DNA from: Bacteroidales bacterium
GTDB lineage: Bacteria; Bacteroidota; Bacteroidia; Bacteroidales; JAADJA01
Reading direction: 5' to 3'
Length of the DNA stretch: 32,729 bases
Assembly: GCA_016933115.1 (NCBI GenBank)
Contig: JAFGBL010000120.1
Span: forward strand, 1-32,729
Part shown: one piece after another, positions 1 to 7,832 of the stretch
How the letters are laid out: the number at the start of each line of letters is the position of its first letter
Position numbering within the stretch: the first letter of the stretch is position 1
Position numbers and translations under genes: made by a program
Notes under the pieces: generated by a model
The model's input: the letters and a program-made list of their open reading frames with translations, nothing else
The model's database searches: none
Told to the model about the DNA's origin: nothing

Positions 1-2
1 AC

Positions 3-128
3 CGAGGTTCATGGGGCGATTTTAAATCCGGTTCCGGAGGGTTTGGCGGCTTCGGTGGTGGAGGAGGCGGTTTTGGCGGTTTCGGTGGCGGCAGCTTCGG
101 CGGTGGCGGAGCCAGCGGCAGTTGGTAA
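3..128 (+). CDS. C-terminal fragment of a TPM-domain (DUF477/YgcG-like) protein, Gly-rich tail
   Basis: Frame 3 reads RGSWGDFKSGSGGFGGFGGGGGGFGGFGGGSFGGGGASGSW* up to the stop at 126-128. Tails ending GGGGASGSW are typical of TPM-domain proteins. The catalytic or fold domain is outside the window. Confidence 0.65.
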   Translation, partial: RGSWGDFKSGSGGFGGFGGGGGGFGGFGGGSFGGGGASGSW

Positions 129-489
129 AAGAAAGAAAAACTATAATAAAAAATATATTTCCTTGTGACTCTTGCTGTTATTCTCGGCGTAATTTTTATT
201 TTTTTATTCTCTACATTATTCCCAAAGGAAGCAAAACCATTTCATCCTCCGGTAAATCAATGGAACATAAAGACTGGTGGCCATTTATTGACAGCAGTCC
301 GGGTTCCTGGGATCAATTTCATTCCGGGGCCGGCAATTTCAGTCATCATGATATGGGTGGTGGTGGTGGAAGCAGCGGGAATTGGTAAAACATTATTCAT
401 TTCAAAATTTCATTGGATTTAATCAAATTATCACCTATTTTTGAAAGACGTTATTCAAAAAAAGATGTCAAACCCTAAATTTCTTTACT

Positions 490-1962
490 ATGAGTCGATT
501 GTTTTTAATTTTATTTCTGGTTGTTTGTTTTGCATTTAGCGGGAATGTCTATGGTTGGTCTAACCCTGCCGCATTAACCAATTCCTTAACCGACAATACC
601 CAGGCAATTATTCGGAAAGTCACCTTTATCGAGGGAGAGTCGTTTTATATGTTTTGGATTAAATCCACAGGACCTGAATCTTCAGGTATTTATGCAAAAG
701 ATGTATATGGAGCGGTAGATGAAACCCCGGTCATTGAAATTTCCGATCATATCTACAGAAATCCGTGGCTGATCAACTTGCAGGATTACTGGTGGACTTC
801 GGATTATTATTTTATCCTGTTTTATGAGAGTAACCAGACTGGCAATTTCGATATATACTATATTTTGTATGGCCCTGAAGGACTATCCGATCCACAAATT
901 CTGGCAGATTCTCCTGACAATGAAAATCATTTCAGAAGCTCGAATTATGGAAAAATGGTGTGGGAGGCAAATGGTCAAATCCTTTTTGCTGAAATGGATG
1001 GGGAGATCAATTTTACTGAACCAGAAATTTTTGCCGATTTTGATTGTAGTGAACCGGAAATATTGGTAAGTGAAGCTTGGGGCAGTGAACAGTATGTTGC
1101 CTGGAAGCAAACTATATTTGATGGGGAACTGGTATACTTTAGCAAATGGGATTCTTTTTCCGGTACCTGGTCCGAACCTGAGGAGATTGCTAACGCTTAC
1201 GAGATTTCTTCTTTAAAATTTGGAAATAATATTTTTGTGCCTGTTGTACCATTTTTGTTTTGGGATAACATAGATATAAATGGTAATTCAGTGATTCGTG
1301 GTTACGATTTTGAAAGCGAAGATTACTTTGAACCTGATTTTACAAGGTACGGGAATTTCAATCCTGCAGCATTTATCTCTTTCATTCCCCTCAAATTTTA
1401 TTATGATCAAACATTTCTTGCTTTTGAAAATATAGTTGACGGTCATAGCGATATTTTTGTGAATCCTGATGAATCGCTTGGGCCTGACAGTACGAACTAT
1501 GTGAATTTAACCGATACCATTACCGAAGATAAAAATCCGGGTTTTCACCTGGGACAGGTTGTAAGCACCTATTTTAATGATCTATTCCTGGTGTGGGAAA
1601 AAGAGATCAACGGTCACGTGCAGTTATTTTATTCAAAAACATTGGTTGGAGGAACAGGGATTGAAGAAAAGAAGGCTCAGGTTCCCATTGACAACATCAA
1701 CATCTATCCCATTCCCTTTTCGGATGAACTCAACATTTCATTTTCAATTCGTGAAAAATCTGAACTTAATCTTGATTTACTCTATAATTCCGGTAGATCA
1801 ATCGAAAACATCACAAATAATGTTTATTCAAAAGGAGACTACATCATCGAATGGAATTCATCCAATTCTGTAGCCCATTTGCAGCCAGGTATTTATTTTA
1901 TCCGCTTTGAGATGGATCAGGTTAGCTGGTTGGAGAAGGTAGTTCTTTTGCAGAAATTGTAA
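490..1962 (+). CDS. Secreted protein with type IX secretion C-terminal sorting domain
   Basis: 490-aa ORF with N-terminal signal peptide (MSRLFLILFLVVCFAFSGNVYG). The C-terminus INIYPIPFSDELNISF...LQPGIYFIRFEMDQVSWLEKVVLLQKL matches a type A T9SS CTD. Confidence 0.85.
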   Translation: MSRLFLILFLVVCFAFSGNVYGWSNPAALTNSLTDNTQAIIRKVTFIEGESFYMFWIKSTGPESSGIYAKDVYGAVDETPVIEISDHIYRNPWLINLQDYWWTSDYYFILFYESNQTGNFDIYYILYGPEGLSDPQILADSPDNENHFRSSNYGKMVWEANGQILFAEMDGEINFTEPEIFADFDCSEPEILVSEAWGSEQYVAWKQTIFDGELVYFSKWDSFSGTWSEPEEIANAYEISSLKFGNNIFVPVVPFLFWDNIDINGNSVIRGYDFESEDYFEPDFTRYGNFNPAAFISFIPLKFYYDQTFLAFENIVDGHSDIFVNPDESLGPDSTNYVNLTDTITEDKNPGFHLGQVVSTYFNDLFLVWEKEINGHVQLFYSKTLVGGTGIEEKKAQVPIDNINIYPIPFSDELNISFSIREKSELNLDLLYNSGRSIENITNNVYSKGDYIIEWNSSNSVAHLQPGIYFIRFEMDQVSWLEKVVLLQKL

Positions 1963-2011
1963 AAATGTTATTATAGAAAATATGTTTTTAAATTTAATAC
2001 ATTCTTATTGT

Positions 2012-5000
2012 TTAATTTTTAAGACAACGCACACTTAATCCTGAAATACTGTCATAGTAATAATGTATTACAAGCCCAGCATGTTGGTGCGATAATTCCA
2101 TTGTAACTGGATTCCACGGTTCATATGGGAAAAAGGTAGATGTATAAAACATAGCATTTAAACGTAATCCATGGTAAAAATTAGTAACACTATTAATCCA
2201 TCCTCCACCTGGAAGAGCAGTAAATCCGCTTTCATTTGTTGCACCATAATTTGGACCCATCCAATGTGTGGTACCAATTTCTTTCATTTTTCCGCCACTA
2301 TTATATCCAAGAAAATCATCAATTATCCGACACTCATTTTCAGTTGGAATATGCCATTCTTCGGGGCAAATTCCCTGGGCTCCTTCCATAGATGTATATT
2401 TCATCATTTCATCCCAAATATATAATCCCCCATAAATATTACAATTTGATAAATCATTGTTATAACAATATCTTTCAATGATACCATTATCGGTTTGTGT
2501 AGAATCGACACTGCTTATATAAGTGCCCACATTTAAATTTTTTGCCATCCAGCATTGTTCGCCAATAAGAACAGTACCATAAATTTGACCATCTCTCGTA
2601 TCATAAAGGGAATCTCCACAATTAAATAAAGTTCTAAAATTCCATACAGGGCCTACAGTAGTATTTTCATGGTCGTCCATTGCTACTATTTTCCAGTAAT
2701 AAGTGACCCCTTTTATCAATGTTCCCAGATTATAATGAAATTCAGAAATACCAGAATCAATCAGGGGTGGATTAGTATTATATCCAAAATAAACATCAAA
2801 AGTAATTGGATCAATATCCAAATCCACACAATTCCATGTTAATGTAATGTCAATAGGTTGATCATTCGAACCATTTGGTGGTGTGGGATTTGCCGGCACA
2901 GAAGGCGGCTCATTGGTTTTGACGCAACGGAGGCTAAATCCTTTGTTTGTGACGTCTGCGGTTCGATACACTCCATTATAATTATTGTCAATAAAACGAT
3001 GCCAGGCAGGAGTTCCAGGGTGGGAGGATGTCCAGAAGAAGGCCTGGTCATAGAGTGCATAAAATGCACCATTTGTATTCCTGAATCCACCTGGCAATGC
3101 AGTAAATTTATAATAGTTTGATCCATTATAGCCCCAGCCGCTGTTTGATTTTAAGTTTAATCCGGCATCTATACCCCTAAAATCATTTTCTCGGTCCCAC
3201 TCTGCATCAGGATATCCGTATTGGCTGTCAACCGCCCCTTCCAGTTCTTTCCACTCTTCGTCGGATGGGATATGCCATACATCCATACAAATCCCTTGTG
3301 TCCCTTCTGTGGTCGTATATTGCATCATTTCATTCCATTGGTACAATCCACCATATGTATTGCAATAACTCGCTGTATTGGCATAACAATATTTTTCAAT
3401 ATAACCGTTGTTACTCTGATTCGCCCCTCCAATAATTTGAGTTCCGATATTCAGGTTTTCCTGCATCCAGCATTGGTCACCAATCAAAACCGTATTGTAT
3501 GAATGGCCATCTCGTGGATCAACTATCGGACAGCCACAAGCCCAAACGACAGTATAAAAGTTCCAAACGGGTCCTTCGATAAAGTTACCGTGGTTATCGT
3601 AGACACAGACCTTCCAGTAGTATAGGGTGTTGCATTCCAGGGCAGAAACATTGTATGTTAATAATGATAAGCCCGTTGCTTTCAAAGGGGGTTCTGCTTC
3701 AGTACCAAAATAAAGGTCGAATGCGAGTGCATCACCGTCCGGATCAGAACATGACCAAAATAAATCAATATTTAAAGTTTGATCTGTTGCACCAGAATTC
3801 GGTGAAGGACTATGTGGTATTTCAGGGGGTAGGTTGGATTTAAGACAACGGACTGAAAAACCTCCGTGTTTGTCATATATAGTACGACCAATTTCGGCTT
3901 TATCATAGTTCAGTTGCCGGTACCATGCAGCGGTATCATTTTCCGAAGAAGACCACCATAAACCACTGTTTTTAAATTGGTAGAAAGCTACACCGGTGTA
4001 ATACCGGTATCCTCCTCCAAAAGCCGTAAATCCACTGCTATTGGTGGCTCCTGTATTCGGGGAATTCCAGTGGGTATAGCCTGTCTCTTTCAGCTTACCA
4101 CCACCGTCAACACCGCGCCAACTTGTGCTACTGCAGGTGATCGAAGGATCAAGGTGTTGCTCTAAGATACACCAATCGTTATCCGATGGAAGATACCATC
4201 CACCCGTCGGACAAATACCCTCTAATCCCGGAATCGTTGAATATTTCATTACTTCATCCCATTGGTATAAACCGCCGTATTCATCACAATAGGATTCATT
4301 GTTACTAAAACAATATTTTTCGAGTATGTCATTGTCAATTTGGTCGATGCTTCCATCAATTCTTAATCCGATATTCAAGTTCTCCGCCATCCAGCACTGA
4401 TCCCCGATGAGCACGGTTGTATAAGTCTGATCATCCCGAAAATCCGTGAGTAGCTCCCCGCATACAAATGCTCCTGGTACCCAGGATTCCAATCCCATGT
4501 TTACAAACCAGATGTCGTCTTTATCAGGATTGTTGATTTGCAGGTCAAGGTTCCAGTCACCGGGTACATAACCTGTTTTTCCAGCTTCAGGGGTCCAGCA
4601 TACATCCTTATCAGTTGTTTCGATAATTCCATTCGCATCACAATCACCGCCAATCATGCCGAAAAGACCGGGTGCTAATTCCTTTTGTCCTTCAAGATAT
4701 GCTTTGGATAAATCATCGGTAAAATCATATCCATATCCGGCAGGTGCCCACTCAGTCAATGGCGTATTCGATAAAATAGCCAGATGATTACGGTGATAGA
4801 CGACAACGTACATGTTGGTTATAGGGGGCGCATATATCCATATTCGTGAAAGTCCATCAACCTCTGTTACCGTTCCATCCTGCAGCAGTAATCCGGCACG
4901 TCGGTATACTATTGTTTCGGGTAACGCACTTTCCGGACCATATGGTGTCCGCCTGAATTCAAGCAATACCCAATCTACAACATCTGTTTCAGGGCTCACT

Positions 5001-5260
5001 TGCAGTGTTTCCGTCCCATTATAATTCCAGGGAGGTACGTTGTAAGGTTGATTTATCGGCAATTGTCCGTGATCAAAGATATTTGTTTTCATTTCAACGC
5101 CGTTGATAGGCCCTTCCATAAATACTCTTAGATAACAACTATAATTGTCAGCCTTTGGAAGAGTATCGGTTTTTATTTGTTGATTTTGCCCAATGGAGGT
5201 CGAATAAATTGAAAACAAAAGAGCAAATGAGAACAGAGAGAAAAGGTTGGTTTTTTTCAT
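2012..5260 (-). CDS. Large secreted protein with three FISUMP domains separated by Fn3-like modules
   Basis: 1082-aa ORF with signal peptide. Three copies of (T/N/G)TVLIG(D/E)QCWM(A/Q)(E/K)NLN(I/V)G...YCxxN..YC..YGGLYxWxExMxY...GICP..W(H/Y)(I/L)P...GFS(V/L)RC(L/V)K, as in the Fibrobacter succinogenes major paralogous (FISUMP) domain. Confidence 0.88.
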   Translation of the reverse strand: MKKTNLFSLFSFALLFSIYSTSIGQNQQIKTDTLPKADNYSCYLRVFMEGPINGVEMKTNIFDHGQLPINQPYNVPPWNYNGTETLQVSPETDVVDWVLLEFRRTPYGPESALPETIVYRRAGLLLQDGTVTEVDGLSRIWIYAPPITNMYVVVYHRNHLAILSNTPLTEWAPAGYGYDFTDDLSKAYLEGQKELAPGLFGMIGGDCDANGIIETTDKDVCWTPEAGKTGYVPGDWNLDLQINNPDKDDIWFVNMGLESWVPGAFVCGELLTDFRDDQTYTTVLIGDQCWMAENLNIGLRIDGSIDQIDNDILEKYCFSNNESYCDEYGGLYQWDEVMKYSTIPGLEGICPTGGWYLPSDNDWCILEQHLDPSITCSSTSWRGVDGGGKLKETGYTHWNSPNTGATNSSGFTAFGGGYRYYTGVAFYQFKNSGLWWSSSENDTAAWYRQLNYDKAEIGRTIYDKHGGFSVRCLKSNLPPEIPHSPSPNSGATDQTLNIDLFWSCSDPDGDALAFDLYFGTEAEPPLKATGLSLLTYNVSALECNTLYYWKVCVYDNHGNFIEGPVWNFYTVVWACGCPIVDPRDGHSYNTVLIGDQCWMQENLNIGTQIIGGANQSNNGYIEKYCYANTASYCNTYGGLYQWNEMMQYTTTEGTQGICMDVWHIPSDEEWKELEGAVDSQYGYPDAEWDRENDFRGIDAGLNLKSNSGWGYNGSNYYKFTALPGGFRNTNGAFYALYDQAFFWTSSHPGTPAWHRFIDNNYNGVYRTADVTNKGFSLRCVKTNEPPSVPANPTPPNGSNDQPIDITLTWNCVDLDIDPITFDVYFGYNTNPPLIDSGISEFHYNLGTLIKGVTYYWKIVAMDDHENTTVGPVWNFRTLFNCGDSLYDTRDGQIYGTVLIGEQCWMAKNLNVGTYISSVDSTQTDNGIIERYCYNNDLSNCNIYGGLYIWDEMMKYTSMEGAQGICPEEWHIPTENECRIIDDFLGYNSGGKMKEIGTTHWMGPNYGATNESGFTALPGGGWINSVTNFYHGLRLNAMFYTSTFFPYEPWNPVTMELSHQHAGLVIHYYYDSISGLSVRCLKN
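2015..2622 (-). repeat. FISUMP domain copy 3 (C-terminal)
   Basis: CGDSLYDTRDGQIYGTVLIGEQCWMAKNLNVG ... SGLSVRCLKN*; approximate boundaries. Confidence 0.8.
2915..3535 (-). repeat. FISUMP domain copy 2
   Basis: CGCPIVDPRDGHSYNTVLIGDQCWMQENLNIG ... KGFSLRCVKTN; approximate boundaries. Confidence 0.8.
3838..4466 (-). repeat. FISUMP domain copy 1 (N-terminal-most)
   Basis: CGELLTDFRDDQTYTTVLIGDQCWMAENLNIG ... GGFSVRCLKSN; approximate protein-level boundaries. Confidence 0.8.
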
Positions 5261-5465
5261 ATTAGAATTAATTAAGGTTCGATTAATTTCCCGCTTTTTG
5301 AATAGAGTGTTGCAATATATAAAAAAAATGTCTATTTGTCAAGTTTTTTAACTTTTGGTTTTACAGGGTTGGATTGAGGATTATTAGAACAATTTCATAA
5401 CTGTAATTGACTTTTTCCAATTTTCTGACTATTTTTATGTCTTCCATAATTTAAAAGCCAACCAT

Positions 5466-6287
5466 ATGAAAACGACCTTATTACTTACCAATTTTTCTGA
5501 AACCGCCAGGAAGGCGATTACAAATTATTTGAAGATTTTTTATGAACTGGATGGAGAAGATGCCCGGTTTATATTGTTTAATGCCTGGTCGCAGCCAAAA
5601 GCCGGGAGGTTCCAGATGATCAACCTGGATGAGACCCTGTCGGATTTCTCCCGACAGGATTTGAAAACAGAGCTTGACAAAATTAAAAAGAGCTTAAATG
5701 AAAAAGATATAAAAATTGAACTTGAAAGCAGAAAAGGTGATTTGGTTTCCCTGATTCAGGATTTTGCCGAAAATGTACCCATCGACCTTGTGGTAATGGG
5801 AACCAAAGGTTCAAGCATTTGGCACGAAGTACTTGTGGGATCTACTACCAGCCGGGTCGTCAGGTTAATTGATACCCCTGTACTCGTTATCCCCGAACTT
5901 GTTGATTTTAAAAGGCCGGATAAGATCGTTTTTGCCTCTGACCTCAACGAATGTAAAAAAGAAGAAGACTTTAAACGACTGACTGATATTGTCCGGTTTT
6001 TTCAGTCCGAATTTCTGATTCTTCATATTTATGAGGAAGAAAAACCCGATGTTGAATATTTTGAAAGTTGTATGGAAAATTATCTTTCAGGAATCAATTA
6101 TTCCTTCTTTTATGTCCAGAATGTAGATATTGCGCAGGGAATAACCAGCTTCACGAAAAATATGGGTGCCGGACTATTGGCCATGATCGAAAAAGAGGGC
6201 AATCTTTTGAGTAAATTATTCAGGCATAGCGTTACGAATCAGCTAACCCTCAGCGCGCAGCATCCCCTGCTGATCATGCATGAATAA
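5466..6287 (+). CDS. Universal stress protein, tandem UspA-like domains
   Basis: 273 aa. The first half has LVVMGTKGSSIWHEVLVGSTTSRVVRLIDTPVLVIPE, matching the Usp GxxG...S/T nucleotide-binding motif. The second half (KIVFASDLNE...LLIMHE) is a degenerate second Usp domain. Confidence 0.85.
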   Translation: MKTTLLLTNFSETARKAITNYLKIFYELDGEDARFILFNAWSQPKAGRFQMINLDETLSDFSRQDLKTELDKIKKSLNEKDIKIELESRKGDLVSLIQDFAENVPIDLVVMGTKGSSIWHEVLVGSTTSRVVRLIDTPVLVIPELVDFKRPDKIVFASDLNECKKEEDFKRLTDIVRFFQSEFLILHIYEEEKPDVEYFESCMENYLSGINYSFFYVQNVDIAQGITSFTKNMGAGLLAMIEKEGNLLSKLFRHSVTNQLTLSAQHPLLIMHE

Positions 6288-6353
6288 CCGACATTAAATC
6301 AGTGAGACTGATATTTTAGAAACGATAGTGAACTGAAATAACAAAGTCGAACT

Positions 6354-6381
6354 GATCCCGATAACGCAGTGTATCGGGATC
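6354..6381. repeat. 10-bp perfect inverted repeat GATCCCGATA-N8-TATCGGGATC
   Basis: Read directly: arms 6354-6363 and 6372-6381. Confidence 0.85.
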
Positions 6382-6432
6382 TCAAGGTTATAATCCCCGC
6401 TGCTTGCAGCAATTAAAATAATATACCATTCC

Positions 6433-6476
6433 AAAATAAATAACCTCGTGGCTCTGCCACGAGGTTATTTATTTTG
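6433..6476. terminator. 20-bp perfect hairpin, probable bidirectional intrinsic terminator after the Usp gene
   Basis: AAAATAAATAACCTCGTGGC-TCT-GCCACGAGGTTATTTATTTT, arms 6433-6452 and 6456-6475, with GC-rich core and A/T-rich flanks. Confidence 0.75.
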
Positions 6477-6513
6477 TTTAGAAAAATTCTAAATAATAAT
6501 AATTTGGTAGCGG

Positions 6514-6546
6514 TTTACTTGAATTTAAATTTCCTTTGTATTTTTG
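6514..6546 (+). promoter_or_regulatory. Candidate Bacteroidota promoter for act operon (TTTA-N21-TATTTTTG)
   Basis: TATTTTTG at 6539-6546 matches TAnnTTTG. TTTA at 6514-6517 is a 3/4 match to the -33 TTTG at suitable spacing. Confidence 0.45.
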
Positions 6547-6624
6547 TTCGCACTTAAAAATGATGGGAGAGCTCCTCCAATCGATCAATATTCTGGTAAT
6601 TAATTGAATATATTTAACCATACA

Positions 6625-7794
6625 ATGAGAAAAAAGATATTTATTATCCCTGTATTTTTCGTTTTTTTCCTTTTTTCCCTGATTGATACTTCCGCCCAAA
6701 ACGTTGCTCCCCCCGAATGGCAGCAGTGTATGGCATGTCATGCCTTAGGGAAAAAGCTGATTGGCCCTGACCTGGTGGGGATTACCGATAGAAGATCGGA
6801 GGAATGGATTTACAAGTTCATCCGGAATTCGCAGGAAATGATACAAGCGGGCGATCCCATTGCCGTTCAGGTGTGGGAAGAGCATAACAAGATTCCAATG
6901 ACCAACTTTGATTTTACCGACGATCAAATTAAAGGGATTCTTGATTTTATCAAAGCATATGATCCCAGCCAGCCTGTTGAAATTGCCCAGGCACCTACCA
7001 CTGTTTCAGATACCGTAGAAAAAGCCGAAACAGCCGAAGAAGCGGAATTGGACCAGTTTTTATATAAACACGAAAAATACGGCCCCGGAAATACCCGGCC
7101 TACTTTTATTGTTTTCCTAATCCTCCTTATCATTGCTGTTGCCGACCTGGCTTTTATTAAATTTATCAGAGCCCATTTTATTCATTACATTGTTATTCTG
7201 GTTTCAATTTTTGTCATGGGTGAAATTGTTTATGTCGAAGCCAAAGCTCTTGGCCGGCAGGAAGGATACTCGCCCGACCAGCCCGTTTGGTTCTCACATA
7301 AAGTACATGCCGGGCAAAATCATATTGATTGCCTCTATTGCCACTCAACAGCCATGGAAAGCAAAAGCGCCGGAATACCGGGTATTAATGTTTGTATGAA
7401 TTGCCACAATGTTGTAAAATCAGGTAAGATCACAGGAACAGAAGAGATTGCAAAGGTAGTTGAGGCCTGGAATACAGGAAAACCGATCGAATGGGTAAGG
7501 GTACACAACCTGCCCGACCATGTTTTCTTCAGCCATGCACAACATGTAAATGCAGGTAAAAGACAATGCCAGGAATGCCATGGCCCGGTTGAAAAAATGG
7601 ACCGGATTGTACAGGTTGAAAACCTCGGAATGGGTTGGTGTATCCATTGCCACCGGAGGACACCCGTTCAATTCAAGGAAAATAGTTTTTACCAGGAGTA
7701 CACCCGTTTCAAGGAAAAAATGGAATCAGGCGAAATGTCGAGGGTTACCGTTGACGACATAGGCGGTAACAATTGCCAGACGTGTCATTATTAA
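6625..7794 (+). CDS. actA: Alternative complex III subunit ActA, multiheme cytochrome c with fused N-terminal cytochrome c domain
   Basis: Six CXXCH motifs (CMACH, CLYCH, CMNCH, CQECH, CIHCH, CQTCH), signal peptide, internal TM segment. First gene of an ActABCDEF-ordered operon. ATG at 6625 is preferred over the TTG at 6604. Confidence 0.93.
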   Translation: MRKKIFIIPVFFVFFLFSLIDTSAQNVAPPEWQQCMACHALGKKLIGPDLVGITDRRSEEWIYKFIRNSQEMIQAGDPIAVQVWEEHNKIPMTNFDFTDDQIKGILDFIKAYDPSQPVEIAQAPTTVSDTVEKAETAEEAELDQFLYKHEKYGPGNTRPTFIVFLILLIIAVADLAFIKFIRAHFIHYIVILVSIFVMGEIVYVEAKALGRQEGYSPDQPVWFSHKVHAGQNHIDCLYCHSTAMESKSAGIPGINVCMNCHNVVKSGKITGTEEIAKVVEAWNTGKPIEWVRVHNLPDHVFFSHAQHVNAGKRQCQECHGPVEKMDRIVQVENLGMGWCIHCHRRTPVQFKENSFYQEYTRFKEKMESGEMSRVTVDDIGGNNCQTCHY

Positions 7795-7832
7795 CGAAAA
7801 ATCTTTAAGGATAAAATATAATCAAATCATTC

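Noticed and set aside
1-128. Gly-codon-rich tract as a tandem DNA repeat or CRISPR-like array
   Set aside because: It encodes the Gly-rich tail of a TPM-type protein in a single open frame.
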